From Legionella sheltonii (lineage in GTDB: Bacteria; Pseudomonadota; Gammaproteobacteria; Legionellales; Legionellaceae), in NCBI RefSeq assembly GCF_026191355.1, contig NZ_JAPHOQ010000008.1, positions 124,001 to 188,000 on the forward strand: 64,000 nucleotides of DNA, in the 5' to 3' direction. Shown in pieces: positions 43,538 to 53,021 of this stretch (position 1 is its first letter; the number at the start of each line of letters is the position of its first letter). A model generated the notes under the pieces. It was not told the DNA's origin, searched no databases, and worked only from the letters and a program-made list of their open reading frames with translations. Both the position numbers and the translations under genes were made by a program.

Positions 43538-44836
43538 ATGTCTGAAACCATTATTGCTATAGAAAGCTTGCGCAAGTCATTTAAAAAAGCCGCAGAACAA
43601 GATTTGCTGGTGCTTGAGGATGTTAATTTTAAACTGCAAGAAGGTGAAATCGTTGCTTTATTAGGTAAATCCGGTTCAGGAAAATCTACTTTGCTACGTA
43701 TTATTGCCGGGCTTATAGCGCCTACCAGTGGAACGGTAACATATCGAGGCAAACCGGTTACCCGCCCAGTTGATGGTATTGCGATGGTTTTTCAGTCTTT
43801 TGCGTTGATGCCATGGCTTACCGTATTAGAAAATGTGGAACTGGGGCTTGAGGCACAAGGTGTAAACCGTGAAGAGCGAAGACATCGCGCGATTGAAGCA
43901 ATTGATATTATTGGTCTTGACGGTTTTGAATCCGCTTTCCCTAAAGAGCTTTCTGGGGGGATGCGCCAACGGGTCGGTTTTGCGCGAGCCCTTGTCATTA
44001 ATCCTGATGTCTTACTTATGGATGAGCCTTTTTCTGCCCTTGATGTACTCACCGCAGAAAACCTAAAATCGGACTTATTGGAATTGTGGAAAGAAAAGAA
44101 AACCAATACCAATGGAATTTTATTAGTAACACATAATATTGAAGAAGCCGCTACATTAGCCGATAGAATTGTAATTTTCGGTAATGATCCCGGCTACATT
44201 CGTGCGGAACTCCCTGTAACTTTACCGCAGCCGCGTGAACCTGAGTCTCCTGAGTTTCGGGCTTTGGTTGATAAAATTTACACGTTAATGACAACCGGCC
44301 CCAAAGAGAAGGCAAAACGTGCGCAAAGAGAACGACAAATCGGTTTGGGATATCGCTTGCCTGATGTAGAACCTTCAGAATTAACGGGTTTGATTGAGAC
44401 AATGACTTCTTTTGAAGAGCGGATTGATTTGCCAGAACTCGCTGATGAATTAATGATGAATATTGATGATCTGTTCCCCATACTCGAAACTTTGGAGATA
44501 TTAGGTTTTGCTAAAGTTTCTGCGGGGGATATCCAATTAAGCGACTTAGGAAAGCAATTTGCGGAAGCGGATCTTCAAGAACGTAAGCAACTATTTGCAC
44601 AAAGATTATTGGAGAAAGTGCCCCTTGCACGTTATATACGACGGATTTTAGATGAAAAAGTAGGTCATCGAGTTTCCGAAGAACGGTTTTTGAGTAAGCT
44701 TGAAGATTATTTAAGTGAAAAAGAAGCCGATCGGGTATTACGCACCATGATTGATTGGGGGCGTTATGCCGAGATTTTTGCCTATGATTTCAATACGGGG
44801 ATCTTAAGTTTGGAAAACCCTGGTAAAGGCGCCTGA
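43538..44836 (+). CDS. ABC transporter ATPase with C-terminal AAA-associated domain
   Basis: A 432-residue partner of the permease. Nucleotide-binding motifs are LLGKSGSGKST (Walker A), FQSFALMPW (Q-loop), LSGGMRQRVGFARAL (signature), LLMDEPFSALD (Walker B) and VTHNIEEA (switch His). After the NBD (about 1-240), residues about 280-430 form an AAA-associated domain seen on nitrate/sulfonate-type ATPases, with helical winged-helix character (DLPELADELMMNIDDLFPILETLEILGFAK, described here in pieces). It probably has a regulatory role. Start 10 bp after the permease stop. Confidence 0.92.
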   Translation: MSETIIAIESLRKSFKKAAEQDLLVLEDVNFKLQEGEIVALLGKSGSGKSTLLRIIAGLIAPTSGTVTYRGKPVTRPVDGIAMVFQSFALMPWLTVLENVELGLEAQGVNREERRHRAIEAIDIIGLDGFESAFPKELSGGMRQRVGFARALVINPDVLLMDEPFSALDVLTAENLKSDLLELWKEKKTNTNGILLVTHNIEEAATLADRIVIFGNDPGYIRAELPVTLPQPREPESPEFRALVDKIYTLMTTGPKEKAKRAQRERQIGLGYRLPDVEPSELTGLIETMTSFEERIDLPELADELMMNIDDLFPILETLEILGFAKVSAGDIQLSDLGKQFAEADLQERKQLFAQRLLEKVPLARYIRRILDEKVGHRVSEERFLSKLEDYLSEKEADRVLRTMIDWGRYAEIFAYDFNTGILSLENPGKGA

Positions 44837-44965
44837 TAAAAATCTTCGTCGCTGCAAAGCGGATTTCACTGTGCACCAATTAATAACTATAAGTTCAAAG
44901 AACACTTAAATTAACACCAATAATTCGTTATGATTTTTGTTCAAGCTGATCTAAGGTTATTTAGC

Positions 44966-45898
44966 ATGGAGCACAAAAGAGAATATGATGAGCACTTCAA
45001 AGTAATTCTTCTTGGAGATAATGCTGTAGGGAAGTCCAGTTTGATGCATACCTATTGTGGGGGCACCCTTCATCCTTTTGATGAATATATGAGCACCATG
45101 GGTGTTGATCAAAAAATACAATGGATAAATGCCTTTAATAAAAAAATACAATTACGGATCTGGGATGCATCGGGGGCTCCTAGATTACAAAAAGTAGTAG
45201 ACTCCTATTTTCGTACGGTGGATGGCGCCTTGATTTGCTTTGATCTCTCACAAAAGGGATCGTTACAGAATACCAAAGAATATATTGAGCGTTTACGGTC
45301 AGCTAAAAAAAATGTACCTATACTACTCGTGGGTTGTAAAGCAGATATCACCCATCGTCGAGAAATACCCACCGAACAGGCACAGCAATTCGCCGATGAA
45401 TTGGGACTTGCTTATTTAGAAGTTTCTGCCCTCAAAAAAGCAAATATTGAGCAACCGTTTACCCAGATCCTTGAGCAAATATATATTTCTACGCAGCTGA
45501 ATAAGGTAAAGCCTAGCTTAGAAGCGTATTTCCATGAGTATTTAAAATTAACTAATCCCAGAAACTATGCCGGTTTTTTTATAGACCAAGGTGTGTTGTT
45601 AAGTAAAGGTGATGAGAAGCTACAAGAAGAATTCAAAACTCATTTTAAACAATTATTTGATTACAAAAATGTGAAGGAGTTAGTTGCGTTTTGTAGAACA
45701 GCATCGGAGCTTATGGAAAGAGGGAGTGAGTTTTATAAGCGGGACAATCCTGTTTTGAGTGGCTTTGTTTCAAGTCCGCTTACAAAAATATTAAAACAAA
45801 CATTAAATGTGCTAACCAATGTGTTAGGGGAGATGTTGGGTTTAGCTAGCGCAAAAGAACTGATTTATCCGAAAAGTACGATGACCAATGTTCTTTAA
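44966..45898 (+). CDS. Rab-like GTPase with C-terminal extension, candidate effector
   Basis: A 310-residue protein starting at 44966, where AAGG lies 9 nt upstream. The GTPase domain (about 8-180) has P-loop GDNAVGKS (17-24), switch I Thr44 (STMGVD), switch II WDASGA (D67 to A71, Ala replacing the catalytic Gln), CKAD in place of NKxD, and SALKK for SAK. Residues about 185-310 are helical and unrelated to Rab. No prenylation cysteines and no signal peptide. The Ala at the Gln site suggests slow or lost GTP hydrolysis, and the CKAD suggests altered base contact. Probably a eukaryote-derived protein delivered by Dot/Icm; this is inference. Confidence 0.82.
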   Translation: MEHKREYDEHFKVILLGDNAVGKSSLMHTYCGGTLHPFDEYMSTMGVDQKIQWINAFNKKIQLRIWDASGAPRLQKVVDSYFRTVDGALICFDLSQKGSLQNTKEYIERLRSAKKNVPILLVGCKADITHRREIPTEQAQQFADELGLAYLEVSALKKANIEQPFTQILEQIYISTQLNKVKPSLEAYFHEYLKLTNPRNYAGFFIDQGVLLSKGDEKLQEEFKTHFKQLFDYKNVKELVAFCRTASELMERGSEFYKRDNPVLSGFVSSPLTKILKQTLNVLTNVLGEMLGLASAKELIYPKSTMTNVL

Positions 45899-46009
45899 CT
45901 ACGAAACCCATCAGGACATTCATTTGCATGAGCCTATGCTGACCGAAAAGCATGTCTTGAGTTGGTCTATGTCTATCAGGTGAAGAAAATAGGTCAAAAT
46001 ATCCCCTCA

Positions 46010-46101
46010 CCCTAACCCTCTCCCACGAGTGGGGGAGGGGATTTTTAATGTTATCTAAATATTATTTCACCTACACCCCACCTTGGGGGAGAGGGTTAGG
46101 G
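46010..46101. repeat. REP/BIME-like inverted repeat with terminator
   Basis: A 15-bp perfect inverted repeat (CCCTAACCCTCTCCC at 46010-46024 and its complement at 46087-46101) encloses a tight hairpin CTCTCCC-acgagt-GGGGGAG followed by ATTTTT (to about 46046). The hairpin can terminate the GTPase gene. Such CCCTCACCCTAACCCTCTCCC-like units are widely dispersed in bacterial genomes. Confidence 0.7.
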
Positions 46102-46148
46102 GGTATTTACCGCATCGCCACCCTTACGGCCAGCATGCATAAGGCAGA

Positions 46149-46757
46149 TTACCCTTTGCGAGAGAGGTAATTCAGTATTTCCAGTAAACGTTCCGGACTC
46201 CCTGCCATTTGTAAATCAGTTTTATATTTATTATTCACTACAAAAGCGGGGACCGCATTAATTTGATAAGTGCCCATGAGGCTCATTCCATTTTGCACAC
46301 GCATATCGATTGTTGGCGAATTTTCAAAGGCACTTTTTGCAATTTCCTTATCAACCCCTTGAGTAATAAAGAAATTGATCATCGCTTGTTTTGATTCTAA
46401 CGGTTTTTTCTCTACTTGTATGGCTTTAAAGAGTAATGGATCCATTTTATCCGAAAGTGCCAGTGTTTTTGCAGTGTAGTAGGCCTTGGCATAAAGCTCC
46501 CAAGTAGGCTTGAAGACGACAGGGACGCGTTCGAATTGGATGTTATTACCCATTTTACTCACCCATTCATCTAAAGGTGCTTCTATTTTATAACACCAAG
46601 GACAGCCATAACTAAAAAACTCTTCAATAATGGGGGTTTTATTTTTATTGGTGGCTTGGGGATTACTCACAACTTGATAATCCTTACCTTCAACAAATGA
46701 AGCGGCTAGAGCCATTGCGGGCAAGAGCAAGAATACAGCGATTAATTTTTTTAACAT
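46149..46757 (-). CDS. dsbA: Thiol:disulfide interchange protein DsbA
   Basis: A 202-residue periplasmic thioredoxin-fold oxidase. Signal peptide MLKKLIAVFLLLPAMALA. Active site CPWC (in YGCPWCYKIE, near residue 56) and the cis-Pro loop NAVPAFVV near 172. It oxidises cysteines of exported proteins and depends on DsbB. Legionella carries more than one DsbA, and this one fits the classical monomeric type. It lies 11 bp after the cytochrome c4 gene, probably in one transcript. Confidence 0.93.
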   Translation of the reverse strand: MLKKLIAVFLLLPAMALAASFVEGKDYQVVSNPQATNKNKTPIIEEFFSYGCPWCYKIEAPLDEWVSKMGNNIQFERVPVVFKPTWELYAKAYYTAKTLALSDKMDPLLFKAIQVEKKPLESKQAMINFFITQGVDKEIAKSAFENSPTIDMRVQNGMSLMGTYQINAVPAFVVNNKYKTDLQMAGSPERLLEILNYLSRKG

Positions 46758-46768
46758 AATTTAATTTC

Positions 46769-47368
46769 CTAATGTAACCCTTCAATATAATGTGCTACTG
46801 CTTCCATATCATCTTGGCTCATTCTACTACTAATATCTTGCATGATATGGTTTAAATCATTTTTTCTCTTACCGTCTTTAAATGCATTGAGTTGCAAAAC
46901 GGTATAAGCAGCATGTTGCCCCGAAAGCACCGGAAAGCCCGCTTGGGAGTTACCTGTCCCTTTAGGACCATGACAGGCAATACATGCTGTAATCCTTTTT
47001 GTAAAATCTCCACCACGGTAAATCTGCTCACCACGGGTGAGAAATTTTTCAGGGGTGCTGCCTTGAGCAAGAGGCATTTTAGCATAATATGCTGCCAAGT
47101 CATCCATGTCCTGCTCGTTCAGCATCGCAACAATAGCCTGCATGGTAGGAACATTGCGAAGGGTACCCTCTTTGATGTCTTTAAGCTGTTTTATAAAATA
47201 TTTGGGATGTTGTCCTGCGATATTAGGCCAATCAGGATTGGGACTATTGCCTTGTGGACCATGACATGCGGTACAAACAGCTGCTTTATTTGCAACGGAG
47301 TTAGCATTTTCTTGGGCAAAAAGGGTGAGTGGTACACCGAGAAGAAAAGTGAGTACAAATTTTTTCAT
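46769..47368 (-). CDS. Cytochrome c4, di-heme
   Basis: A 199-residue periplasmic electron carrier with signal peptide MKKFVLTFLLGVPLTLFA. Two heme-attachment motifs are CTACH near residue 36 and CIACH near 134, each followed by GPQG/GPKG and later Met ligands (TMQAI, IMQDI). It donates electrons to terminal oxidases. It is the first gene of a two-gene unit with dsbA, on the opposite strand from engB. Confidence 0.93.
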   Translation of the reverse strand: MKKFVLTFLLGVPLTLFAQENANSVANKAAVCTACHGPQGNSPNPDWPNIAGQHPKYFIKQLKDIKEGTLRNVPTMQAIVAMLNEQDMDDLAAYYAKMPLAQGSTPEKFLTRGEQIYRGGDFTKRITACIACHGPKGTGNSQAGFPVLSGQHAAYTVLQLNAFKDGKRKNDLNHIMQDISSRMSQDDMEAVAHYIEGLH

Positions 47369-47439
47369 CGATTTCTCATAATAAATTCTTGAAGTAATGG
47401 TACACTGCCTTGGTTGAAATCCGAAATATTATAATTCAT

Positions 47440-48042
47440 ATGTCAGAAAATCCTTATTCTAAAGCAATATTCTTAAAAAGTGCTGCACGCGTATCCCATC
47501 TGCCCGAGGACTCAGGATATGAAGTTGCTTTTGCCGGCCGCTCCAATGCCGGCAAGTCAAGTGCCTTAAACTGTTTAACCGGCATCAAAAATTTGGCACG
47601 AACCAGTAAAACACCCGGCCGCACCCAATTAATTAACTTATTTGAGATCGATACAGAGCGTCGTCTTGTTGATTTACCCGGCTATGGCTATGCCAAAGTC
47701 GCCTTACAAGTGAAAATGGATTGGCAAAAAAATTTAGCACATTATCTTGAAGTCAGAAAAAGCTTAAAAGGGTTGATCTTATTAATGGACATCCGTCATC
47801 CGTTAAAGGATTTGGACGTGATGATGATCGATTGGGCTTTGGAGCGAGAGCTTCCGGTACATATTTTACTGACTAAGTCGGATAAATTAAGCCGCAGCGA
47901 TGTAAAGAACACCCTATTAAAAGTACGCAAGCATTATGACTTGGCGGAGCATTTAATCACCGTGCAATCTTTTTCTTCCTTGAAGAAAGAAGGGGTTGCG
48001 GAATTGATTGCTTTGCTCAATCAATGGTTTGAATTAGTGTAG
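47440..48042 (+). CDS. engB: Ribosome-biogenesis GTPase EngB/YsxC
   Basis: A 200-residue GTPase essential for 50S assembly in many bacteria. G1 is GRSNAGKSS, G3 DLPGYGYAKV, G4 TKSDKLSR, with the switch SKTPGRTQ. The ATG at 47440 (MSENPYSK) fits the family; the frame opens earlier at 47410 with no ribosome site. It is divergent from the cytochrome c4 gene, 71 bp away. Confidence 0.95.
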   Translation: MSENPYSKAIFLKSAARVSHLPEDSGYEVAFAGRSNAGKSSALNCLTGIKNLARTSKTPGRTQLINLFEIDTERRLVDLPGYGYAKVALQVKMDWQKNLAHYLEVRKSLKGLILLMDIRHPLKDLDVMMIDWALERELPVHILLTKSDKLSRSDVKNTLLKVRKHYDLAEHLITVQSFSSLKKEGVAELIALLNQWFELV

Positions 48043-48108
48043 TCTGGTTGCAAGCAACCGGACTACAAACTGGATGGAGAGATGAATTTTCTATAATCCA
48101 TTCTCTAG

Positions 48109-48603
48109 TTAGCCCTTAATTTCCGCATTGTCCAATACTTTTTCTGCTTGAGCGGCACGATATTTTTTAATCGCCTCGCGATACTCGGGATACTTATTGC
48201 CCAGGATCGTTACTGCCAAAATTGCCGCATTGATAGCGCCTGCTTTCCCCACTGCAAGAGTGCCTACGGGGATTCCTGCGGGCATTTGGACTATGGATAA
48301 CAGTGCATCAAGACCATTCGTGAAGGTCGATGAGGGCATGGGGACACCTAAAACAGGTACTATGGTTTTCGCAGCAACAACACCGGGCAAATGCGCTGCG
48401 CCACCTGCTGCAGCGATAAAGAGTTCTACGCCACGTTGTTCTGCTGATTTGAGATAATCGAATAACGCATCGGGGGTGCGGTGTGCGGATAAAGCACGTA
48501 CCTCATGAGGAATATTAAATTGTTCCAGAGTTAAGCTGGCTTCTTCCATAATGGCCCAATCCGATTTCGAGCCCATCAGTATTGATACAAGTATATTTGA
48601 CAT
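48109..48603 (-). CDS. purE: N5-carboxyaminoimidazole ribonucleotide mutase
   Basis: A 164-residue class I PurE, converting N5-CAIR to CAIR in purine synthesis. Motifs GSKSDW at the start, SAHRTPD, AAAGGAAHLPGVVA and MPSSTF are typical. The ATG at 48603 has AGAGGTG 6 nt upstream. It is the last gene of the pur operon. PurK, its usual partner, is not in the window. Confidence 0.95.
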   Translation of the reverse strand: MSNILVSILMGSKSDWAIMEEASLTLEQFNIPHEVRALSAHRTPDALFDYLKSAEQRGVELFIAAAGGAAHLPGVVAAKTIVPVLGVPMPSSTFTNGLDALLSIVQMPAGIPVGTLAVGKAGAINAAILAVTILGNKYPEYREAIKKYRAAQAEKVLDNAEIKG

Positions 48604-48614
48604 ATTCACCTCTA

Positions 48615-49205
48615 TTATTTACATGGAGCCTTGTCGGAAGTTGCAATGGTGTATATCGCTTCAATCAAAGCCTCTCCTTCCAGTTCCTGTACTCTGGTTT
48701 TCAACAACTCGGGAGTATCGCCTGCCAAAACAGGGCATTTCTTTTGTACAATAATTGGGCCAGCATCGACCTGTTCCGTGACAAAGTGCACGGTGCAGCC
48801 AGTTTCAATTTCAGCCCCATCTAAAACGGCTTGGTGCACATCCAGGTTCATTAATCCTGCATAAGCAGGCAATAAAGAAGGATGAACGTTGATTATTTTA
48901 TGTTCCCAATTCGCGACAAACTCAGCAGATAATATACGCATATAGCCAATTAAAACAATGAGCTCTATGCAATGTTGTTTGAGTATCTCGGATAACGAAT
49001 GGTCAAAATCGCTGCGACTTAATCCCTGAGGATTAATAAACAGGGATTTGAGTCCGAAATTTTCTGCTTTTTCCAAAATGGGAGCATCTGCTTTATTGCT
49101 TAAAACCAGCTCGATTGTTGCAGGTAAACGCTGCTGCTTTATTGCAGCAACCACGGCGTTTAAATTAGTACCGCGAGTGGAACCAAGTACGGCAATGCGA
49201 ATCAT
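48615..49205 (-). CDS. purN: Phosphoribosylglycinamide formyltransferase PurN
   Basis: A 196-residue folate-dependent GART. GSTRGTNLNAVV starts the nucleotide site, INVHPSLLP holds the catalytic Asn-His pair, and GCTVHFVTEQVDAGPII contains the Asp. It transfers formyl from 10-formyl-THF to GAR. It overlaps purD by 4 bp. Confidence 0.96.
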   Translation of the reverse strand: MIRIAVLGSTRGTNLNAVVAAIKQQRLPATIELVLSNKADAPILEKAENFGLKSLFINPQGLSRSDFDHSLSEILKQHCIELIVLIGYMRILSAEFVANWEHKIINVHPSLLPAYAGLMNLDVHQAVLDGAEIETGCTVHFVTEQVDAGPIIVQKKCPVLAGDTPELLKTRVQELEGEALIEAIYTIATSDKAPCK

Positions 49206-50518
49206 GAGGCGCGTATCCTTTGCATATGATCAATACGTTGCTGAATTAATTGTTGTGTACCGATGTCTTCACGATGAAATAAAGGCCCTTCAATGGATGA
49301 AATTTCACCTTCCGCTTTTATTTCAGCAGCGACAATGGAATCGGCAATTCCTACATAAGCTGCAGTACGCGAACCTTCAGCAATGATTTGCTGATCGACC
49401 TGATTGACTGAAGAAAGGTAGAGATGATCCTGGCAAACTACTTTTGAAAAATCAACGACAAAATTCTTCTTTGGGGTATCAGGATAGCCTTCAGGAACTG
49501 CATATTTACACACTGTTGCCTGTTTGGAAAATCGGACCTTATCATCGCTTAAGTTGCCATGAATCATTGCTTGGCAAACGGTAACAAAATCAGATTCTAA
49601 AATCGATAATACATTTAATGATTCGGGATCGCCAAAGCGGGCGTTAAATTCAATGACATAAATTCCGTTTTTAGTCGCAATAAAGCTGCCATATAAAATG
49701 CCAATATAAGGTTCATCATATTCAGAAGACAATGCCTGAAAGACAGCGTTGTTAATCGCTAGGGCTTCGTGTACGTCGTGAGGCGTTAAAAAAGGCAAGC
49801 GATGGTCGGTGTCTGAATAACTGCCCATACCGCCCGTATTAGGACCTCGATCGCCGTTATAAGCGCGTTTATGATCTTGCACTAAAGGCATGGGGATGAG
49901 TTTTTTGCCATCAGCAAAACACATGAAGGAAAATTCCTGGCCAATGAGTTTTTCTTCGATGAGAATCGTTTGCTTTTTATCAAGAATTTCCTGACAAAAA
50001 AGTAAGGCCTCCGCAATTGAGTGCAAATGCTCCCCTGCGACTTTAACCCCTTTGCCCCCCATTAAGCCATTGGCTTTAATGACGTAATTGCCTTCCCCAA
50101 GCTCAGAGAGGAATGTTTCAACTTGATTGAGTGTGGTAAATTTTTGATAACGTGGCAGACCGGCAATATGATGCTTTTTCATTAAATCACGGGCAAACTC
50201 TTTAGAGGTTTCAATTTGCGCCAATTCTTTTTTCGGGCCGATGGTTGGAATTCCTGCTTGCCATAATGCATCCGCCATGCCTTGTTCAAGAGGGGCTTCT
50301 GGGCCAATAATCGCTAATTCAATATGCCAGTGTTTTGCCTTAGAGACAACGGCAGCGCAATCGGTAATATCTCCAGCAGCATAGTGCTCCGTGAGATGAT
50401 GGATGCCTGGGTTGATTGCCGTCCCATAACAAAATAATGAAGGTCGTTGTGGTGAGCGGTGTAGTGCTTTGATGAGTGCATGCTCACGCGCACCAGAACC
50501 GATAACAAGAATGTTCAT
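49202..50518 (-). CDS. purD: Phosphoribosylamine-glycine ligase PurD
   Basis: A 438-residue ATP-grasp enzyme that joins glycine to phosphoribosylamine. NILVIGSGAREHALIKAL at the start, IGPEAPLEQGMADAL, YVIKANGLMGGKGVKVA and NARFGDPE are diagnostic. It overlaps purF by 4 bp upstream and purN by 4 bp downstream, typical of tight coupling. The glycine used here also feeds the gcv system encoded 12 kb away. Confidence 0.96.
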   Translation of the reverse strand: MNILVIGSGAREHALIKALHRSPQRPSLFCYGTAINPGIHHLTEHYAAGDITDCAAVVSKAKHWHIELAIIGPEAPLEQGMADALWQAGIPTIGPKKELAQIETSKEFARDLMKKHHIAGLPRYQKFTTLNQVETFLSELGEGNYVIKANGLMGGKGVKVAGEHLHSIAEALLFCQEILDKKQTILIEEKLIGQEFSFMCFADGKKLIPMPLVQDHKRAYNGDRGPNTGGMGSYSDTDHRLPFLTPHDVHEALAINNAVFQALSSEYDEPYIGILYGSFIATKNGIYVIEFNARFGDPESLNVLSILESDFVTVCQAMIHGNLSDDKVRFSKQATVCKYAVPEGYPDTPKKNFVVDFSKVVCQDHLYLSSVNQVDQQIIAEGSRTAAYVGIADSIVAAEIKAEGEISSIEGPLFHREDIGTQQLIQQRIDHMQRIRAS

Positions 50519-52017
50519 TCAATGTCCTCTTTTTTTGGGGAAATACCTCTACTTGTTTCACGTTGTAGTTCAAGTTGATTCATTTTTTCTGCAGTGAGCT
50601 TTTTACAAAAGTAATCGCCATCCATACACGCCATGCAGGGTTTCTTGATTTGATGTTCCCCCCGACGCGTTACGGCTTCAATCAAGTCCTCGTGGGATTG
50701 ATAGAGTAACGCATCCACCCCGAGATAGTTGGCAATTTCATCCTCACTTTGATTTGCAGCAATTAACTCTTTGCGTGAGGGAATATCAATTCCACTAAAG
50801 CAGGGATTTTTAAGTGCGGGTGACGTGGAGGCAAAATAAATTTGTTTCGCTCCAGACTCTCTTACCATTTTGACAATTTCGCGAGAGGTGGTGCCTCGAA
50901 CAATACTGTCATCGATAATCATGACTATTTTATTTTTAATTTCCGTTGGTTGCGGGGTTAGTTTGTAACGAATATTCCGACTTCTGGCCTTTTGATTGGG
51001 CATAATAAACGTACGGCCTATAAAAGGATTTTTATACAGCCCCTCAGAATACCGGACCCCTAATTCGCTGGCAAAAGACAACGCGGCGGTATTGGCCGTG
51101 AACGGCGCAGGGATAACAATATCTGGGATAAGATCGGGATGCTTTTTCTTCCATTGGATCGCCAAATTCTGTCCCATCCGCAAACGCGAACGGTAAACAC
51201 TGACGTTATTGAGCGTTGCATCTGGGCGGGCGAAATAAACATATTCGAAAACACAAGGTCTGAATTCTTGCGTCTTCAAAACGCGGCGGTGCATCGTACC
51301 CTTTAAATCAATAAAGGCAACTTCGCCAGGTAAAATATCTCCTTTGGGCTCAAAGCCTAAGGCATAAAAAGGGGTGGTTTCTGATGCAAAAATTGTATCT
51401 ACAGTTCCATCAGGATTTTCACGTGTTCCCCAAACTAAAGGGCGAATCCCGTGGGGGTCACGAAAGGCAACCAGTCCCTTGCCAATAATCACAGAAACAA
51501 TCGAATAAGCTCCTTCCATGCGTTCAAAAATATGTGAGACTGCTTTGGTCAGTAGCTCGAAAAAGCTTTCATTGTTTTCCTCATTACTGGCGGCATTACT
51601 GGCCAGATTATCGGCAAGCATCAGTAATAGGGCTTCCGAATCGAGGGACGTGTTGAGATGTCGATGTTGTTTTAAACGAATTTCATCGGCCAACTCTTGG
51701 TAATTCGACAAATTGCCATTATGTGCCAGCGCTATGCCACGGGGGCTGCCAATCCATAAGGGTTGGACATCGGTTTCCGTATAACCGCCTGCGGTAGGAT
51801 AACGAACATGACCAATGCCGATATTACCCATGAGCGGGGAAACATTGTCTGGCGTAAAAATTTCACGTACCAAACCCAATCCATGTTTGGTGTAGAACCG
51901 CTGATCACAAGTCAGGATGCCAGCGGCATCCTGACCTCGATGTTGTAAATGGATAAGACTCTCATATAATTCAGAGGCTACTGGTTCGTGACTGTAAATA
52001 CCTACTATCCCACACAT
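50515..52017 (-). CDS. purF: Amidophosphoribosyltransferase PurF
   Basis: A 500-residue committed enzyme of purine synthesis. It starts MCGIVG, so Cys2 is the Ntn glutaminase nucleophile exposed by Met removal with no long propeptide. The PRPP site is VMIIDDSIVRGTTSREI near 365. The C-terminal CMACMDGDYFC resembles cysteines that bind FeS in some homologues. Overlap of 4 bp with purD; 8 bp from purC. Confidence 0.96.
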   Translation of the reverse strand: MCGIVGIYSHEPVASELYESLIHLQHRGQDAAGILTCDQRFYTKHGLGLVREIFTPDNVSPLMGNIGIGHVRYPTAGGYTETDVQPLWIGSPRGIALAHNGNLSNYQELADEIRLKQHRHLNTSLDSEALLLMLADNLASNAASNEENNESFFELLTKAVSHIFERMEGAYSIVSVIIGKGLVAFRDPHGIRPLVWGTRENPDGTVDTIFASETTPFYALGFEPKGDILPGEVAFIDLKGTMHRRVLKTQEFRPCVFEYVYFARPDATLNNVSVYRSRLRMGQNLAIQWKKKHPDLIPDIVIPAPFTANTAALSFASELGVRYSEGLYKNPFIGRTFIMPNQKARSRNIRYKLTPQPTEIKNKIVMIIDDSIVRGTTSREIVKMVRESGAKQIYFASTSPALKNPCFSGIDIPSRKELIAANQSEDEIANYLGVDALLYQSHEDLIEAVTRRGEHQIKKPCMACMDGDYFCKKLTAEKMNQLELQRETSRGISPKKEDIE

Positions 52018-52025
52018 TGGTTATG

Positions 52026-53021
52026 TTATCCCAAGTAATTTGCAATATGGCGCATGATCCGTTGCTCAGCAGGTTCTTTATGTTCCGCAAAGCTGAACTT
52101 TTTACCTGTGATTCGTTCATACAACTGAATGTAGCGTGATGAGAGCTCTTCAATTAATTCTTGTGGTGCTTGCGGAAGTTGCTCATCATGATAAGGGTCT
52201 GAATTTTTTGCAAACCACAGTCGCAAGAATTCCTTATCAATATTTTCGGGTTCTAATCCTGCGGTAATGCGGTCATGATAACTGTCGGCAAGCCAATAAC
52301 GACTAGAGTCGGGTGTATGGATTTCATCCACTACGATAATGTTCCCCTCTGCATCACGGCCAAACTCATATTTGGTATCTACTAGAATCAAACCATGATT
52401 TTTAGCGATTTCAGCACCACGTTGAAACAGTTTCAGTGCTAAAGCACTGGCTTCGAACCAATCCGCTTCGCTCATCCATCCCTCAGAAATAATTTCAGCT
52501 GGCGCAATAGGGCGGTCATGAATTTTTTCTTTAGTGGTTGGCGTCAAAACCGGCTGTTCCAATTGCTGGTTTTTTCTTAATCCTTCAGGAAAAGTAATCC
52601 CACAATATTCACGCACCCCATTTTGATATTGAGTCCAAAGCGAAGTACCGGTTGTGCCACTAATATAACCTCTTACTACAAATTCAATCGGAAAAACGGA
52701 GCATTTTTTGGCAATAACCACATTAGGATCAGGAACCGCAATGATGTGATTAGGAACAAGATTTTTGGTCTGTTCAAACCACCACGCACTGGTTAAATTA
52801 AGTACCGCACCTTTGTAAGGGATGAGGGCTAGATGCCGATCAAAGGCGGTGAGCCTATCAGTAGTAACGAGCATGAGGTAATTACCCAAATCATATGCAT
52901 CTCTTACTTTTCCTTGATATTTTTTGCCTACAGGTAAATTCGTTTGATCCAAGCAAAAAGCTAAAGCCTCTCGAATTTCGTTGTCATAACGCGTGGTTGT
53001 ATCGGTAGCATTCATGAGCAT
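52026..53021 (-). CDS. purC: SAICAR synthase PurC
   Basis: A 331-residue phosphoribosylaminoimidazole-succinocarboxamide synthase. YQGKVRDAYDLG, LVTTDRLTAFDR, VVRGYISGTTGTSLW and VDTKYEFGRD match the long (yeast-like) form, larger than E. coli's 237 residues. The ATG at 53021 has GGAA 6 nt upstream; an alternate Met is at 53015. The start lies 38 bp inside the 3' end of the PurQ-PurS gene, so translation is probably coupled. Confidence 0.94.
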   Translation of the reverse strand: MLMNATDTTTRYDNEIREALAFCLDQTNLPVGKKYQGKVRDAYDLGNYLMLVTTDRLTAFDRHLALIPYKGAVLNLTSAWWFEQTKNLVPNHIIAVPDPNVVIAKKCSVFPIEFVVRGYISGTTGTSLWTQYQNGVREYCGITFPEGLRKNQQLEQPVLTPTTKEKIHDRPIAPAEIISEGWMSEADWFEASALALKLFQRGAEIAKNHGLILVDTKYEFGRDAEGNIIVVDEIHTPDSSRYWLADSYHDRITAGLEPENIDKEFLRLWFAKNSDPYHDEQLPQAPQELIEELSSRYIQLYERITGKKFSFAEHKEPAEQRIMRHIANYLG

